A stretch of DNA of 64,000 nucleotides, taken from assembly GCF_001761485.1 (NCBI RefSeq), contig NC_090771.1, forward strand, positions 434,001-498,000, written 5' to 3'. Every line of letters starts with the position of its first letter. Position 1 is the stretch's first letter. This DNA comes from Yarrowia lipolytica (Eukaryota; Ascomycota; Dipodascomycetes; Dipodascales). Positions 19,201 to 30,438 of this stretch are shown in pieces. Made by a program: the position numbers and the translations under genes. The notes beneath the pieces were generated by a model. That model ran no database searches and was not told the DNA's origin. It saw only the letters and a list, made by a program, of their open reading frames with translations.

Positions 19201-20574
19201 CTAAAGCTTGGGCTTCTCGCCCTTCTCGAAAACAATCTTGTTCTTGAGAGTTCCAAGGTTCTCGACCTCAATCTCAACCACATCTCCGTCCTTGAGCCAG
19301 TTGTGGGGGTTTCGGCCAGCAGCAACACCAAAGGGAGTGCCGGTGAAGATCAGGTCTCCGGGCATGAGGGTGGAGCCCTGGGAGTAGAAGGAAACAACAT
19401 CAGCAACCTTGTGGATCATATCAGTGGTGTCAGCGTCCTGGACAATCTCGCCGTTAACCTTGGTGGACAGCTTGAGGTTGTCGGGATTGCCAGCGAGCTT
19501 GGGCGACACAATGGCAGGGCCAAACGGAGCCCATCCGTCGTACATCTTTCCGAGAGAGAATTGTCCTCCTCCTCGCTCAGTCTGCCAGGTTCGCTGGGAC
19601 AGATCGTTACCGCAAGAGTATCCGAGAACGTAGTCGAGAGCCTCCTTCTTGTTGACGTCTCGGCATCGCTTACCAATGACAACAACAAGCTCACACTCGT
19701 AGTCAGTGGCATCAGTGGCCTGGGCGATTCGAGGAACAATAACGTCCTCAGTAGGTCCGTTAAGAGCAGTGACGGGCTTAAAGAAGAGAACAGGGTACTG
19801 GGGTCGAGGAAGACCAAGCTCATCGGCGTGCTTACCGTAGTTCATACCAACAAATCGAACGGTTCGGGTGTGAGCATCGTTAAGAGGAGAAAGCAGCTTG
19901 GAAATGCCAACCTTGGTATCGGTGACGGTGTAGGAGCCGAAGATGTCACCGCCAATGAGGTAGGCCTCAGTGGCAAGTCGGGCATCCTTGACACCGGAGG
20001 GCAGAATGGCGTCTCCAAAGTAGACCTTGGAGTCGGTTCCCAGAAATCGAATCAGTCGCTTGGTTAATAAAGAAGGTGGTAATAGACAAGTGTATAGGTT
20101 GGCGATGTCAACTAAAGAGATAGCTCTAGATCAATATCTCAGGAATAGCAACAAGGCAGCCCAAAAAATAGCTTCATTGTAGAGCCACGAAGACATCTGT
20201 ACTACGACAGTGATGACTGAAGACAAAAAACACACCGCAGGGCGGCTAGTCTTTCTCTTTTCCTGGTACAGTCAGCAAACAGGGGTAATCGTGTACCCAC
20301 CAAAAGTAGAGAGAAATGCGGTAGAGATTCCTGTCAATACCACACAAGATACCATCCCGGAATGTCCATAAGCCGCTCCCAGTAGAACTGTGACACCATG
20401 ATAAAAAGGCGGACTTAATCTCGGAAACACAACCACTCTCCACTCAAACACCTAAAGTCCACCCTACCAGCATCACAGAGTCGTCCTGACGAGAGCAATC
20501 ACGTCGTATGGTCTCCGTAGCTCCGCTTCATCCCTCATTGACCTCTTAGCACTCACAGTGAATTGTCGAGACAT
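19201..20574 (-). CDS. Fumarylacetoacetate hydrolase-family protein, two exons
   Basis: The FAH C-terminal fold includes acylpyruvases, oxaloacetate decarboxylases and related metal-dependent C-C hydrolases of the cytosol or mitochondria. The main exon is 19201-20058; it has no in-frame ATG before MNYGKHADEL, well into the domain, so an upstream exon is needed. The best candidate is 20557-20574 (six codons, MSRQFT, after a good CAACA ATG context), with GTGAGT donor and a TTAACCAAG acceptor, giving a 498-bp intron and 291 residues. Key motifs are FVGMNYGKHA, the metal-binding YECELVVVIGK, GNDLSQRTWQ and GSTLMPGDLIFTGTPFGV. The AAG acceptor is unusual. The family is secure, the substrate is not. 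Confidence 0.82.
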
Positions 20575-21917
20575 TGTTGAGGAAGTGAACATGTGTTTAG
20601 TCCGAAACTTTTAGAAGATGCATGAACTGCAAGCCCAGCTGAAATAGCAAGGGCATGATCTAGGTTAGGTGGGACAGTGATAGGTGGAGGAGTATGAAGG
20701 GTGGGGTTTGGTACGTTTTTGGAGTCTAAAACGTCCGATAAAGCACCATATCTTAGATCCTATATCGTCTTTTCAAATGGTCTTTTCAAATGGTCTTCTA
20801 CCGCTCCTGGAATACTCATCAGATTCATCTTATCCACTGCTTCTCTCATGTACTGTAACTACACGTTGTTCAACTGCTAAGTAATATGGTGAGGTCCGGC
20901 GCATGGAGAAAATCCGTAATTTTCCGTTCTCTGTGGCACAAAAGAAGAAATAAAGACCTGTGTTTCTTCTGATAGTCTCCGTTTTTACTGTATTATACTA
21001 TCGATTTTCTTATCACTTATTTACTACCGAATACAGCCACTTCCCACTTGTCTGTTGCCATCTCATCTTCTGACACCATTTTCCAAGTGTGGCTGAAATT
21101 TGACGCCGCACGAAAAAAAGCGCCCTTGCCGTTCCGATAACGTGTGGATTTCACAGCAGGCAGGGTTAAGCGACGGGGGCAAGTGAAATCTGCGGCTTCT
21201 GAATCTGCGGCTGCTGAATCTGCGAGTGGATTCTGAACCTGCGAGTGGCTCCTTTCTTCCACTGTGATTCAGAATGCAGTAGCATCTGGAAACAACATCA
21301 AGTCACGTTACAGAGCTCTGGAGTGAGCCTACTGTAGGACCCAGAGATGAAAGGTGAGTACGAGAAAAGAAGTGGGTAGTATCACAACTACTGTACTGTA
21401 CTGTAGACATGATCTCCGGTTGATCCAGCTGGAGACTGAGAACAGTATCTTGACGGATCTCTTGGTGGTGTACCAACAATGGCGGGAGGTAAAGACACCA
21501 TTCTAGAGTATGTACTTTACAAGTACAAGTATCGTATGTACTGTACTCGGAGTCTTTCAAATGTTCAACAATATGAGTATAAGCTCAACCGAATACTTAC
21601 CTGTACTTGCTTAACTCATCAATTGTTTTTCTTATCTCGAAATATGGACAAATGTTGCTGATGGTTTTAACAAATGATATTTAAAACAGTTTTAAATCTC
21701 TTGAAGAAAAATACACAATTTTTCCCAATTTTTTTCGATTTTTCCCGAAATATCCCAATTTTTTCCTTTGCCACCCTCAGCCACATTTCAACTCTAATAT
21801 CGGCCAATGCCTGTACTTGTGACTGTAATCAGAAGCCTATTTTACAAATCTCATCCCACCACTGCACACAACATTATTCCAACTACTACTTGTAGTACAC
21901 AACACCACATCCACACC
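20575..21917. other. 1.3-kb divergent intergenic region
   Basis: Lies between the FAH-family gene (minus) and the gene at 21918 (plus). It holds a 13-bp tandem pair (TCTTTTCAAATGG, about 20769-20797), CTGAATCTGCG repeated near 21195-21240, and dense ACTTGTAC-type words at 21515-21615. A GTGAGT preceded by ATGAAAG at 21347-21359 has no convincing downstream exon. No gene is supported. Confidence 0.5.
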
Positions 21918-23045
21918 ATGCTACAAATCCGCAGATACTCGACATTCAACTCGGCCAAGTCTATGGCCGCGTCTGTGGCCAAACTCTTCGACAGACGACC
22001 GGAACTGAGCCCGGAAGAGACATCTCAGATCCTGGTGGAATCCATGGAAGGCACATTCGATAACTACATGAAGGGCAGAGAGAAGCACCTTAAACTGGAC
22101 TCGTCATTCGGAGAGGCACCCAACGGTCTCAAACACCCTCAGCATGTGTCCTCCATGTCGCACTCTGATGTCGCGCAGCTGCTTCGATCTGCTACTTCTG
22201 AAACCCAAGTGTTTGTGACTCTTGAAGAGATCCCCAAGCTCAGTCTCAAGGTAATCAACGCGGCCCTCAGCAACCCCGCAGTGCACAGAATCGAGCCCAT
22301 TGGAGCGCTGGTCAAGAACTACGGCCCAGCTCGTCACAACGTTGTGGGAGTGGGCTACGACGTGTTGTCGTGGAAGTGGCTGCTGGACCACGGCAAACAC
22401 GAACAGGCACAGAACCTCGTCGAATCCAAGGTCTCGCTTTCGTGGATTCCGTCGCTCATGCAGCTGCCCCGGTACTACCCTGCCGTGGCCAACCTGTGGG
22501 CCAAGGCCGTCATCACGTGTCTCACTCCCGACGAAATTCACTCTATAGTCGCCGACAAGCTCGCATCGCCCATGGCAACGTCACATGAGCGAGGTGTTCA
22601 ACTAGCTGTGACTCTATGGATCCAGGCCGTCAAGGACAAGAACCCCATCTCTGAGCAGATCATCGACTCTTTTCTGTTCACTTCCGGAGGCGCCGACAAG
22701 CGAGCTCTGCCGCAATCCACTCTCGCCATGTTCTTCCAGATGCAGCAAGACTTTGACATTAAACACACCACTGCCGCAGTCAAGATTTTCATGGGCGAGG
22801 GCGCCAAGCGACAGTTCTGCCTGGAGTCGTTCTTTGAGTACGCTATTGAAATGCGAGATCAACATCCCGAGCGAGCATCTGCGATCAACACTATTCTCCA
22901 GAGGCAGCTAGTGGATCCTCACCCCGACCTAGTTCTTTCCAAGCTCTCCAGCAACAACATTCTGCAATCATTTCGGAGCAAAGACTTGAAGAAGAACGGC
23001 AAGAAAGACCGATTTACATCTCGGAACCTCCTGAACCATGTCTAG
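21918..23045 (+). CDS. Unidentified protein with mitochondrial-type N-terminus
   Basis: A 375-residue product from the ATG at 21918; the 37 codons of open frame before it are Thr/His-rich and not coding-like. The N-terminus (MLQIRRYSTFNSAKSMAASVAKLF) is basic, rich in Ser and free of acids until Asp, as in mitochondrial presequences. The rest is a soluble, helix-rich protein without obvious membrane spans; short segments such as YDVLSWKWLLDHGKHEQAQNL suggest helical repeats of the kind seen in organellar expression factors. The C-terminus is strongly basic (KDLKKNGKKDRF). I do not recognise the family. Third-position GC and use of CGA/AAG/GAG codons support real coding. Confidence 0.7.
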   Translation: MLQIRRYSTFNSAKSMAASVAKLFDRRPELSPEETSQILVESMEGTFDNYMKGREKHLKLDSSFGEAPNGLKHPQHVSSMSHSDVAQLLRSATSETQVFVTLEEIPKLSLKVINAALSNPAVHRIEPIGALVKNYGPARHNVVGVGYDVLSWKWLLDHGKHEQAQNLVESKVSLSWIPSLMQLPRYYPAVANLWAKAVITCLTPDEIHSIVADKLASPMATSHERGVQLAVTLWIQAVKDKNPISEQIIDSFLFTSGGADKRALPQSTLAMFFQMQQDFDIKHTTAAVKIFMGEGAKRQFCLESFFEYAIEMRDQHPERASAINTILQRQLVDPHPDLVLSKLSSNNILQSFRSKDLKKNGKKDRFTSRNLLNHV

Positions 23046-24905
23046 AGGCTTGAACTTGTACATAGATAGCATAGCATTAACATATTTATTGGGTACTCAG
23101 AGGATACGAGTAATGTGTAAAGTTGTACAGTCAGGTATGCGTTTCTTTGATAGCATTAAAGATACGATTGAGATACCGGGAGATGAAGTAAGCTCAAAAC
23201 TACAGCTGAGAGATACAGTAGGTGGCTGGTGACTGTAAGCGAGAGTCTAAGGTCAGTTTATCTTGAGGTGTATTCGACATGAGGGATACAATAGTGGCCC
23301 GCTTTGTAGAAGATCCAAGAGAGAACCCAGCTTGTAGCGCTATGTAACCGTACATACAATATGAGTCGGTACTTGTACAGTTCATATAGGGATATGAGAT
23401 AAACAAAGTGATCATAAATCAACAAGAACGACAAGTGTTTAATGAGCGATAAACCGAGTTACTTGTACCTGTATTTTACATACACGGCTTGATGGTCTCC
23501 AAGTATCGTATTTAGTTCGATGGACCATCGGCATTTGGTGCTGTAGACGCCGCCCACCCTTGGCTGTGAACTTTTATGGGGTTTGGCACAGTCTGAGACG
23601 TTTTCGGACATCTCCAGGGTATGTACTATAGTTATACTGCAAACTGTAAGGAAATTACCGCCGTTACTACAAGTGCTGTGTACTGTCCCACGGCCACGGG
23701 TCCAGCAGTAATAGTTCAATAAAAGCGCATTCTTTGTTGGCTGAGGAGCATGCGTGGTGGAGGGTTTTGTTCGGAACAGTAATAGCGCTTTTGTATGGCC
23801 ACGTTTCTCTGGCTGTCACACGCATGACCGTCTCTGGGTCATGTTCAGACTAGTGCTCGGTCACGTTCAAGTCACGTATCGATTCAGCTTCTCCGCAGAA
23901 ATGTCTATCACGGATATATGTCGATCGCTGCAGATTGACTTTCTTGTTGCACGGATCCGCCGTTTGGGCGGCTATTAATTTACTGGCAGTGTACGACGGT
24001 AGGTTCTTGGAGCGGAGAGAAGAGACTCTCCATGGATCAATGTAGTGTGTTAATTGATAATTGCTTTTGTTGGGGAAACGTGCTCAAGGGCCTGGGACAT
24101 TGGAGCGAAAGCGGCCTCCAGCTCCACTGCGCCTCTCGGTGTAGTAAAACCGACTTTGAGAGCAGCACGCCCCCGAATCTGACCTAGATTTAGTCACCCC
24201 GTCGGGGCCTCCCTGTCAGCCGTCAAGTTTCATTGTTGTTCGTCGACCATTGTGCTTTTTAGTTTGATAGTGCGCGGTTAGTTGGAACCATTGGGCCTGG
24301 AGCAGCTTCTGGGGGCTACTTGTCAGTCTAGAGCCGCCAAACACAAGATTGAAAAGCTCCGAAAAAATGTTGGAACGGACCATACGGCGTAGAGACCAAC
24401 ATGAGACCGTTTCAAGCCCCTTTCTCCGCCTGCATTGCCACCTCAGAAACATGCGGATATTACGGATTTATCGGACACTTGCGAGCGTCCAGTCTGCAGT
24501 GGCTTCATGCAATCGGAGCTTATTGCAGGCCTCCATCGCACCAGACACAACGATAGCCTCAATTGCCTCATAAGCCGATATGGGAGATTTTGGCAAGAAT
24601 ATTGCAACAAGAGGCGAATAAGCGGTCTATACACACCCAATTGTGTACCCAGAGATACAAAAAGTGGCAGATTTCGTCCTTGTGCCCCCTTTTAATTGCC
24701 CCTTCTGACCTGACCCCACTTGATGTTCATGCAGGATCTGATAGTGCCGTGCAGTGTGTCCCTTTGTCAGAGCCGCAGGACCATAAAGTTGACACCGTAC
24801 AGTGTTCCTATATAAGACGTGGCCTCCGACACTGAGACTTTCTCGCCACACACTTGACTCTAACACAACTTGCCCACCGCAAACCACAAACCACAAACCA
24901 CAAAC
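23046..24905. other. 1.9-kb intergenic region upstream of the O-methyltransferase gene
   Basis: No supported gene; the frames here are short and lack codon bias. ACTTGTAC words occur at 23054, 23375 and 23460. The last 100 bp form a promoter with TATATAAG at 24809-24816, 90 bp before the ATG, and a run of CAAACCA repeats at 24880-24903 in the leader. Confidence 0.55.
24809..24816 (+). promoter_or_regulatory. TATA box of the O-methyltransferase gene
   Basis: TATATAAG, 90 bp upstream of the start codon at 24906, the usual distance for a yeast TATA box. The following leader contains repeated CAAACCA units just before the ATG. Confidence 0.6.
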
Positions 24906-25679
24906 ATGTCTACTACATACAAGGAATACGACTGGGAGAAGCCCGTCCAACTTCTTTACGACCACATCAACGGCCTGCCCGCCGAGGAGCTGGCCAAGTT
25001 CAAGAAGGACCCCGAGGCTCTTCTCGATGCAATTGACAAGTTTGAGGAGGAGCAGCACAAAAAGGACGGCAAGTACGCTCTGATGACCGTCGGCCCCGAA
25101 AAGCGAAAAGTCGTCGAGGAGGAAATCGCCCAGAACAAGCCCTATACCTTTGCCGAGCTCGGTGGTTTCTGCGGATACTCGGCTATTGCCTTTGCCCACA
25201 AGCTGAAGCAGACCCACCCCGGCTACCAGGTGCACTACTACTCTCTGGAGGTGAGCCCCTTCTTCGCTAAGGTGACCTCCCGATTCACCACTCTCGCTGG
25301 CCTCGGTGACATTGTCACTGTTCTCGTCGGACCTGCTGCGGAGGGCCTTGAGCGACTCAAGGAGGAGTACAACCACGCCAAGATTGACTTCTTCTTCATT
25401 GACCACTGGAAGGACCTCTACGTTCCTGACCTGCAGAAGGCTGAGGAGCTTGGCCTGGTCCAGTACGGAACTGTCATCACAGCTGACAACATCTACTGGC
25501 CTGGAGCACCTGAATACGCCAAGTATGTGCGTCTGACTCCTGCCGAGAAGAAGAAGGAATACCCCGGCAAGGGCAACCCCAACATTGAGTACGACACCCG
25601 AACCGTCGAGGTTCCTCTTGGAAAGGACAAGAAGGACGGAGTGGAGGTTACTCTCTGTACTGGCGTTCTTACCGAGTAG
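24906..25679 (+). CDS. Catechol O-methyltransferase-type SAM methyltransferase
   Basis: A 257-residue class I methyltransferase closely resembling animal COMT. The SAM-binding loop ELGGFCGYSA (84-93) parallels ELGAYCGYSA of COMT. The Mg2+-site segments are intact: FIDHWKDLYVPD (Asp166) and ITADNIYWPGAP (Asp194-Asn195). A 35-residue N-terminal helix region and a short charged insert after YVRL (TPAEKKKEYPGKG) distinguish it. It presumably methylates a catechol or another vicinal diol; the natural substrate in a yeast is unknown. It is cytosolic, with no signal peptide or membrane span. Codon bias is strong, suggesting good expression, and a TATA box precedes it. S. cerevisiae has no close counterpart that I know of. 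Confidence 0.92.
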   Translation: MSTTYKEYDWEKPVQLLYDHINGLPAEELAKFKKDPEALLDAIDKFEEEQHKKDGKYALMTVGPEKRKVVEEEIAQNKPYTFAELGGFCGYSAIAFAHKLKQTHPGYQVHYYSLEVSPFFAKVTSRFTTLAGLGDIVTVLVGPAAEGLERLKEEYNHAKIDFFFIDHWKDLYVPDLQKAEELGLVQYGTVITADNIYWPGAPEYAKYVRLTPAEKKKEYPGKGNPNIEYDTRTVEVPLGKDKKDGVEVTLCTGVLTE

Positions 25680-28600
25680 CTCGGTTACGCCATGGATTAT
25701 GTGACGAGTATCAATGCTCTCAACGGACTTTAGCGGACTTAGGTAGTATAAATGGATTATGATTTTGATGTACATGTATGGTTTCGCACAAGCAGTTGAA
25801 GTTCAGATGGTACTTGTAATATAGAAGGTGCAGTGTTTGAGAACCCACTAGAATGATTCAATAGTCCTCCACAAGTCTCAATACCAACCGCAGGGTCTGA
25901 AAGAGTCGATGCATCTCCGCACATCTACGTTTTATAGTCTCCTGCTGTGGTTGTGCTTGGTTGATACAGTGTGAAGAACTTGAATACAGTATCGGTGACT
26001 GGTGTTGAGCCATGAACTAACTACTACTAAATATACTATCTACGGCATTTCAGTATTTCAAGTTGTAGTACTTGAATGTTACCACACAACTGTTTATCAT
26101 GTGTACTCTCGCTCAGACGGTCTTGATCTGAAGATTAACTCGTGGCCCCCCCCCCCCCCCCCCCCCTACAAGTAAATAGGTCAGCTTAGAGATGTTCGGG
26201 GAGGACAATTGATGATGCTGAGTCACTGAACGGACACTGTAGAGTCTCAGCTAGCAAAACGCTTCTCTGATGATACAGCAGGTTCCTCGATCGTGAAATT
26301 GCACTAATGTTGGTGTTTGGAATGGGCGTCTGGATCACCTGCTACATGGTAAAGGATATTGTAAGGACAGCTTAGAGAGCCATTGCATTATTTACCACGT
26401 TGGATTGTGCGGCTGACCTTTTCATTTATGGAATCTCGATTATTCTATTAATTTTAAAAGATACGAGGGAGAGACAAGCCGCAGACATGCACCCCCGAAG
26501 GTAACCACCCCAACTTGCGGTGCCAAAAACAAAGATGAAGCTAAGAGATTTGTTTAGGACCAGCAAGATCCGCTTATCCAGAAGCTCAAGTGTAAAATCC
26601 TGCAGGGGCTAAACTCGGACTATTTTGGTCTGTTTCGGCTGAGGTTATGCTGGTGATGACTGGGCGAGTTTTAGTTTGAAGAAATCTTGAAGACGGCAGA
26701 CTTGGTAGACACCAGCAGTTGACAAAAATGAAGCAGGTGTCAATAAGATATAGATATCGAACTAGCCATTGGGATTTATTCGTTAGTCTGGGATTCTCCT
26801 CAATGAATGCATCAAACACCCAGACTTCAATATACACACAGACCAGACACGTGCATACAAAGTATGCGACGCCAGCGGTATAGATTGAAACATGGAGTGG
26901 CTACGGCCGATAAACGAGCCCAATCTCATATCTTTTCTCAAGTATCTTGTGTGACCATTACTATGCAAACTTTTTCCTCGCAATTCTGCGTAGACGGTAT
27001 CACTAGTATCTAGACACCTCGCGTCTGACCCAAAACCCCCCTTCTTAAATAGAGAAGCAAGGGAACACGAACATGCGGCAATTTATGAAGATATTGCAAG
27101 GTCCTTTGGACAGGATCACGAAACGGATTTTCTCAAAGAACAAGCCTTTCCCTTGTTCCTGCCTCGGGAGTGGCCATAGTGCCCGGGAAAGAAACACTTT
27201 AGGGTGCTTGAAAGACTTGTGCTACCCATAAAGAAGCACAGAGGTGACATACTGTGCCCTACTGATCTTAACTGTCATGAGATGGTCCACCCCAGTCTCA
27301 GGTTCCTGGCTATATCTTTGATACCTCCACTCTCGGTCACTTGCGAGATCTGGTAAGTAGCCATTGGAAATGCACACAGACTGGATAGAATAATAGCGCC
27401 ACTCAGCTAGCTCCATGGTATCAACTCCTCTTGTGACCCCTGGTTCTTCTAGCTTCGTAGACAGGGAAAATAATGTTCGATGTTCTAAAGGAAAATTGAA
27501 GAGTCAACGTATTCAGACTGCAAAATCTGCAACGTTATCTATTTTCACATAAATAATATGGCCCCACATTCCTTATACTAGGCGGTTCACTCTTGTTAAC
27601 AGTCTCTCGCTCTTGAGACAAATACTGACTGTATCGGAGGGTTTGAAAAGCTAAGGCTGCGACCACCATGCAAACAACAAGAGCAAGTGCACATCAATAC
27701 GCGATTACGAGGAGAGAGAAGACAACGGAAGTTAGAGCTGTGTAGAGCCTGTGCTGAACGATAGACTCTTCAATGTTACTGGGTGGGATCAAAAAGTTAG
27801 CGAGAGCCAAATGCAGCGGAATGGTCAGTTAAAAATATGATCTCATAACACGAAACAAGACACCATATAACCACAATAGCGAGCCATAGGCGACAGGAGT
27901 CGATTATTACGTATATATATCCCTCAGTTATCGATTTATTAACTCCTTAGTCCAACCCGACCCCGATACCACATATACCATCTCATCACACCCACTCTAC
28001 ACGCACAATTACGATATACACGGATCCCAATTCAGCACGAATGGGCAGGAACCCGAAGAGGAGTCCGAAAAAATCAGCTTCCGAAGGCTCCCACAATTGC
28101 AATCTCGCACCTGCAAACCTCAAAAATGACTTTTGCAGACATTCAGAGATAAAAACAAGCCTCATAGTTGTCCACAACCCCTTGTCGATCCAATCAAGAT
28201 GCGAAGTGGACCACAAAGTGAGAGGCAATACCAAGAGTTCAAATTATAAGTGCTAACAACAGCTTATCCTCAATAGTAAACTCCCATACTAGCTAAAACA
28301 ACTTATCCCCGAAATAGACGATTCCCTCAGACACGTCCTCGCTAAAAAATCTTACACGAAAAGCAATAAATCATAACAGGAGAGTTCTGGAATCAATAGC
28401 AGCTGAGAGGGCTCTAGCGATCATGCATTCAACAAGTTCTAATCCACAAAACCACGCTGCGCCCTTCTCCAAGCTCCAAACATTAAAAGCTACATGGTCA
28501 ATGAAACACCACACCGTATAGATGTGCAACCACGACCTTGCCGACAGCAGGTGCGTACACACGCACGCAAGCAAAGGTACAAGCACGGTAGGTTAGCAAA

Positions 28601-28697
28601 TCTAATTCATAATGCATGGCTATGAAAGAGACAAGACAAAGATCCCCAGCCATCCTTCTTGTAACTACTCTCATTCATTATATATGCTAGCTGACGT
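25680..28697. other. 3.0-kb convergent intergenic region
   Basis: Lies between the convergent O-methyltransferase and PUF genes. No gene, tRNA or transposon was recognised; frames are short with no codon bias. It includes an uninterrupted run of 21 cytosines at 26146-26166. For a gap between two 3' ends this is unusually long, so an unrecognised ncRNA, replication element or decayed repeat is possible. Confidence 0.5.
26146..26166 (+). repeat. Poly(C) tract, 21 bases
   Basis: An uninterrupted homopolymer of 21 C in otherwise AT-rich sequence. Long G/C homopolymers are rare and often length-variable or misread in sequencing. Confidence 0.95.
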
Positions 28698-30438
28698 CTA
28701 AATCATCCGACAGATCTTGGTACCAAACTTGGAGCTGCGCAGAGTCACGTAGTTCTTGCGAATGATGGTCTCCAACGGCTCCTTGACCCCGGCCTGCAAC
28801 AGAGCAACAACAATGACATGGCCGTTGGAATCACGTGCCAAGCTAACGAGGGGCGGTCGAGACCCCTTCGCCAGCCATTCCACATAGCGCTTCCGTAGAG
28901 CTCCATTGCCGTCCTTGCCATCATCCTTCTGCACAATGGTTTCCAACACCCTACATGCCGAATAGTCCAGTCCGTAGGTAGAAAGGTCATGGGAAAGCTC
29001 TTCGTACACAAGGCTGCGGATGGCATCCCCACCGGGGCCGTTCATGCTGCATAGCTGGCGCACGACCCAACTTCCCCAGCGAGAAACTGCCAGGGCCTTA
29101 ACAGCCGAGGAGATCTCGTCCAGGGCGTCGTTGAGAGCCAGCTCCTCATATGTGCAGTTTTGCACCATGGTCTGGATCACAAGGCTGCCGGACTCGCTCG
29201 ACGAAATGTCAAGCCATCGGCCTCGCAGCGACTCAATCACACTCTGCATGAAGTGTGGAGACCGCATGCCTTTGTCCAGCTCGAACACCCGCTGCCACAC
29301 ATGGCAAGCGTACTTGTGATTGATGGTATCACTCACCGACTCCAGCAGGTCGTCCACCAGCTGGCGCTTCAGCTCCTCGTCGTCGGTGAAGTCGAGTGCC
29401 TTCTGGACCACATGGCACCCAAAAATATCTACCGAAAGATCGCTCATGTGACCCACCATCTGCTTCACCAACAGCGCACGCTTATGGGAGCTAGCATATT
29501 CGATGCTTCGCTGGACAAGGAAGTTTCCAAAGCGGTTGGTGACAAGGGGAATGCATAATTTAGTGACTGAGTCAATGATGGACTCGCGGATGTCTTCGCT
29601 TCCTCCCTTTAGCTTCTGCTGCAGAAAGATGGAGGCTTGTTGGTCGTTCTCAGACACGATTCTCTCGACAATGAGGAACCAGTCACATTCTAGGTTCTTC
29701 TCAAGAAGGACCCGGTAGTTGACCGAGTTGAGTCGAGGTCGGAACTTCTGTGTTAGTTAATGGCTACAAAGCGTTATTGTTATTCAAGACAATCAAAAAG
29801 TGGGTATCTGTATCTCTCACGTTATTGGTGGTGGTATCTTCTGTGGATGCAGCTGCAAGACGGTCCCAGAAAGGGGTTGACAGTGGAGCACTGAAGGATG
29901 AGTGCTGGATGGGCGCATCCCATTGTGCATCAGCGGTGAACACTTCGGGTTCGTAGATGGATTGGGTTTGCGGTGCGTTTTCTTTGCTTTGCGCTTCCAG
30001 CCCTTGCAACTGTTGCAGCCGACGACGGGCCTCCTCCAGCTCCTGCGAGATGGACTGGGTGCCCAGGTGGGAGGGCTGGAAGTTGCGTGTGGGCACGGGC
30101 AAGGGCAGGTTTCGTGGTCGTGGTGGTTCCTGGTAGTTATAAATCGAAGGTTGGTGATGATTGACTCGAGGTGCAAATGCAGGGAACTGCATGGTGGTTG
30201 CGGCCATGTTGTTCATGACGGGGGTGGGCTTGAGATCCTTGTAATCGGAGTCGTCCAGCAGCCATGAGGGGATTGGATTGGCCAAGGGTGGCGCATCATC
30301 TCCGTACAGGAGGTCGTTGTGTTGGTTGGGGTCCATTCTGTGGTTCAGTTGGAAGGGGCTCTTTTTGTGGCTCCAATTGTCGGGTGTGGGGTTGGTGTTG
30401 GAGCGGTTCCGGGGAGCCCAGGGCCAGTTGGTGGACAT
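28698..30438 (-). CDS. PUF (Pumilio-family) RNA-binding protein, two exons
   Basis: Exon 1 is 29821-30438 and exon 2 is 28698-29747; the 73-bp intron has donor GTGAGA and acceptor ACTAACACAG. The product is 555 residues. The first 205 are low-complexity (Pro, Gln, Asn) with a short Glu/Arg/Gln helix, typical of PUF N-termini. The C-terminal half is a Pumilio homology domain: repeats include TNRFGNFLVQRSIEY, DIFGCHVVQKALD, HKYACHVWQRVFEL, SESGSLVIQTMV, SRWGSWVVRQLC, YSACRVLETIV, DSNGHVIVVALL and SKFGTKIC. It should bind 3'UTRs and repress or localise mRNAs. The pattern is closest to the fungal Mpf1/Jsn1-like branch as I recall it; orthology is uncertain. Confidence 0.88.

Noticed and set aside
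21347-21360. ATGAAAG followed by GTGAGT, like a short first exon
   Set aside because: No branch site plus acceptor leading into a long coding frame was found downstream.
21588-21600. ATACTTACCTG, like the 5' end of U1 snRNA
   Set aside because: The following sequence lacks U1 stem-loop 1 and an Sm site; GTACTTGC words are common here by chance.
25680-28697. LTR element or transposon relic in the 3-kb convergent gap
   Set aside because: No terminal repeats, polymerase or integrase motifs, or target duplications could be seen.
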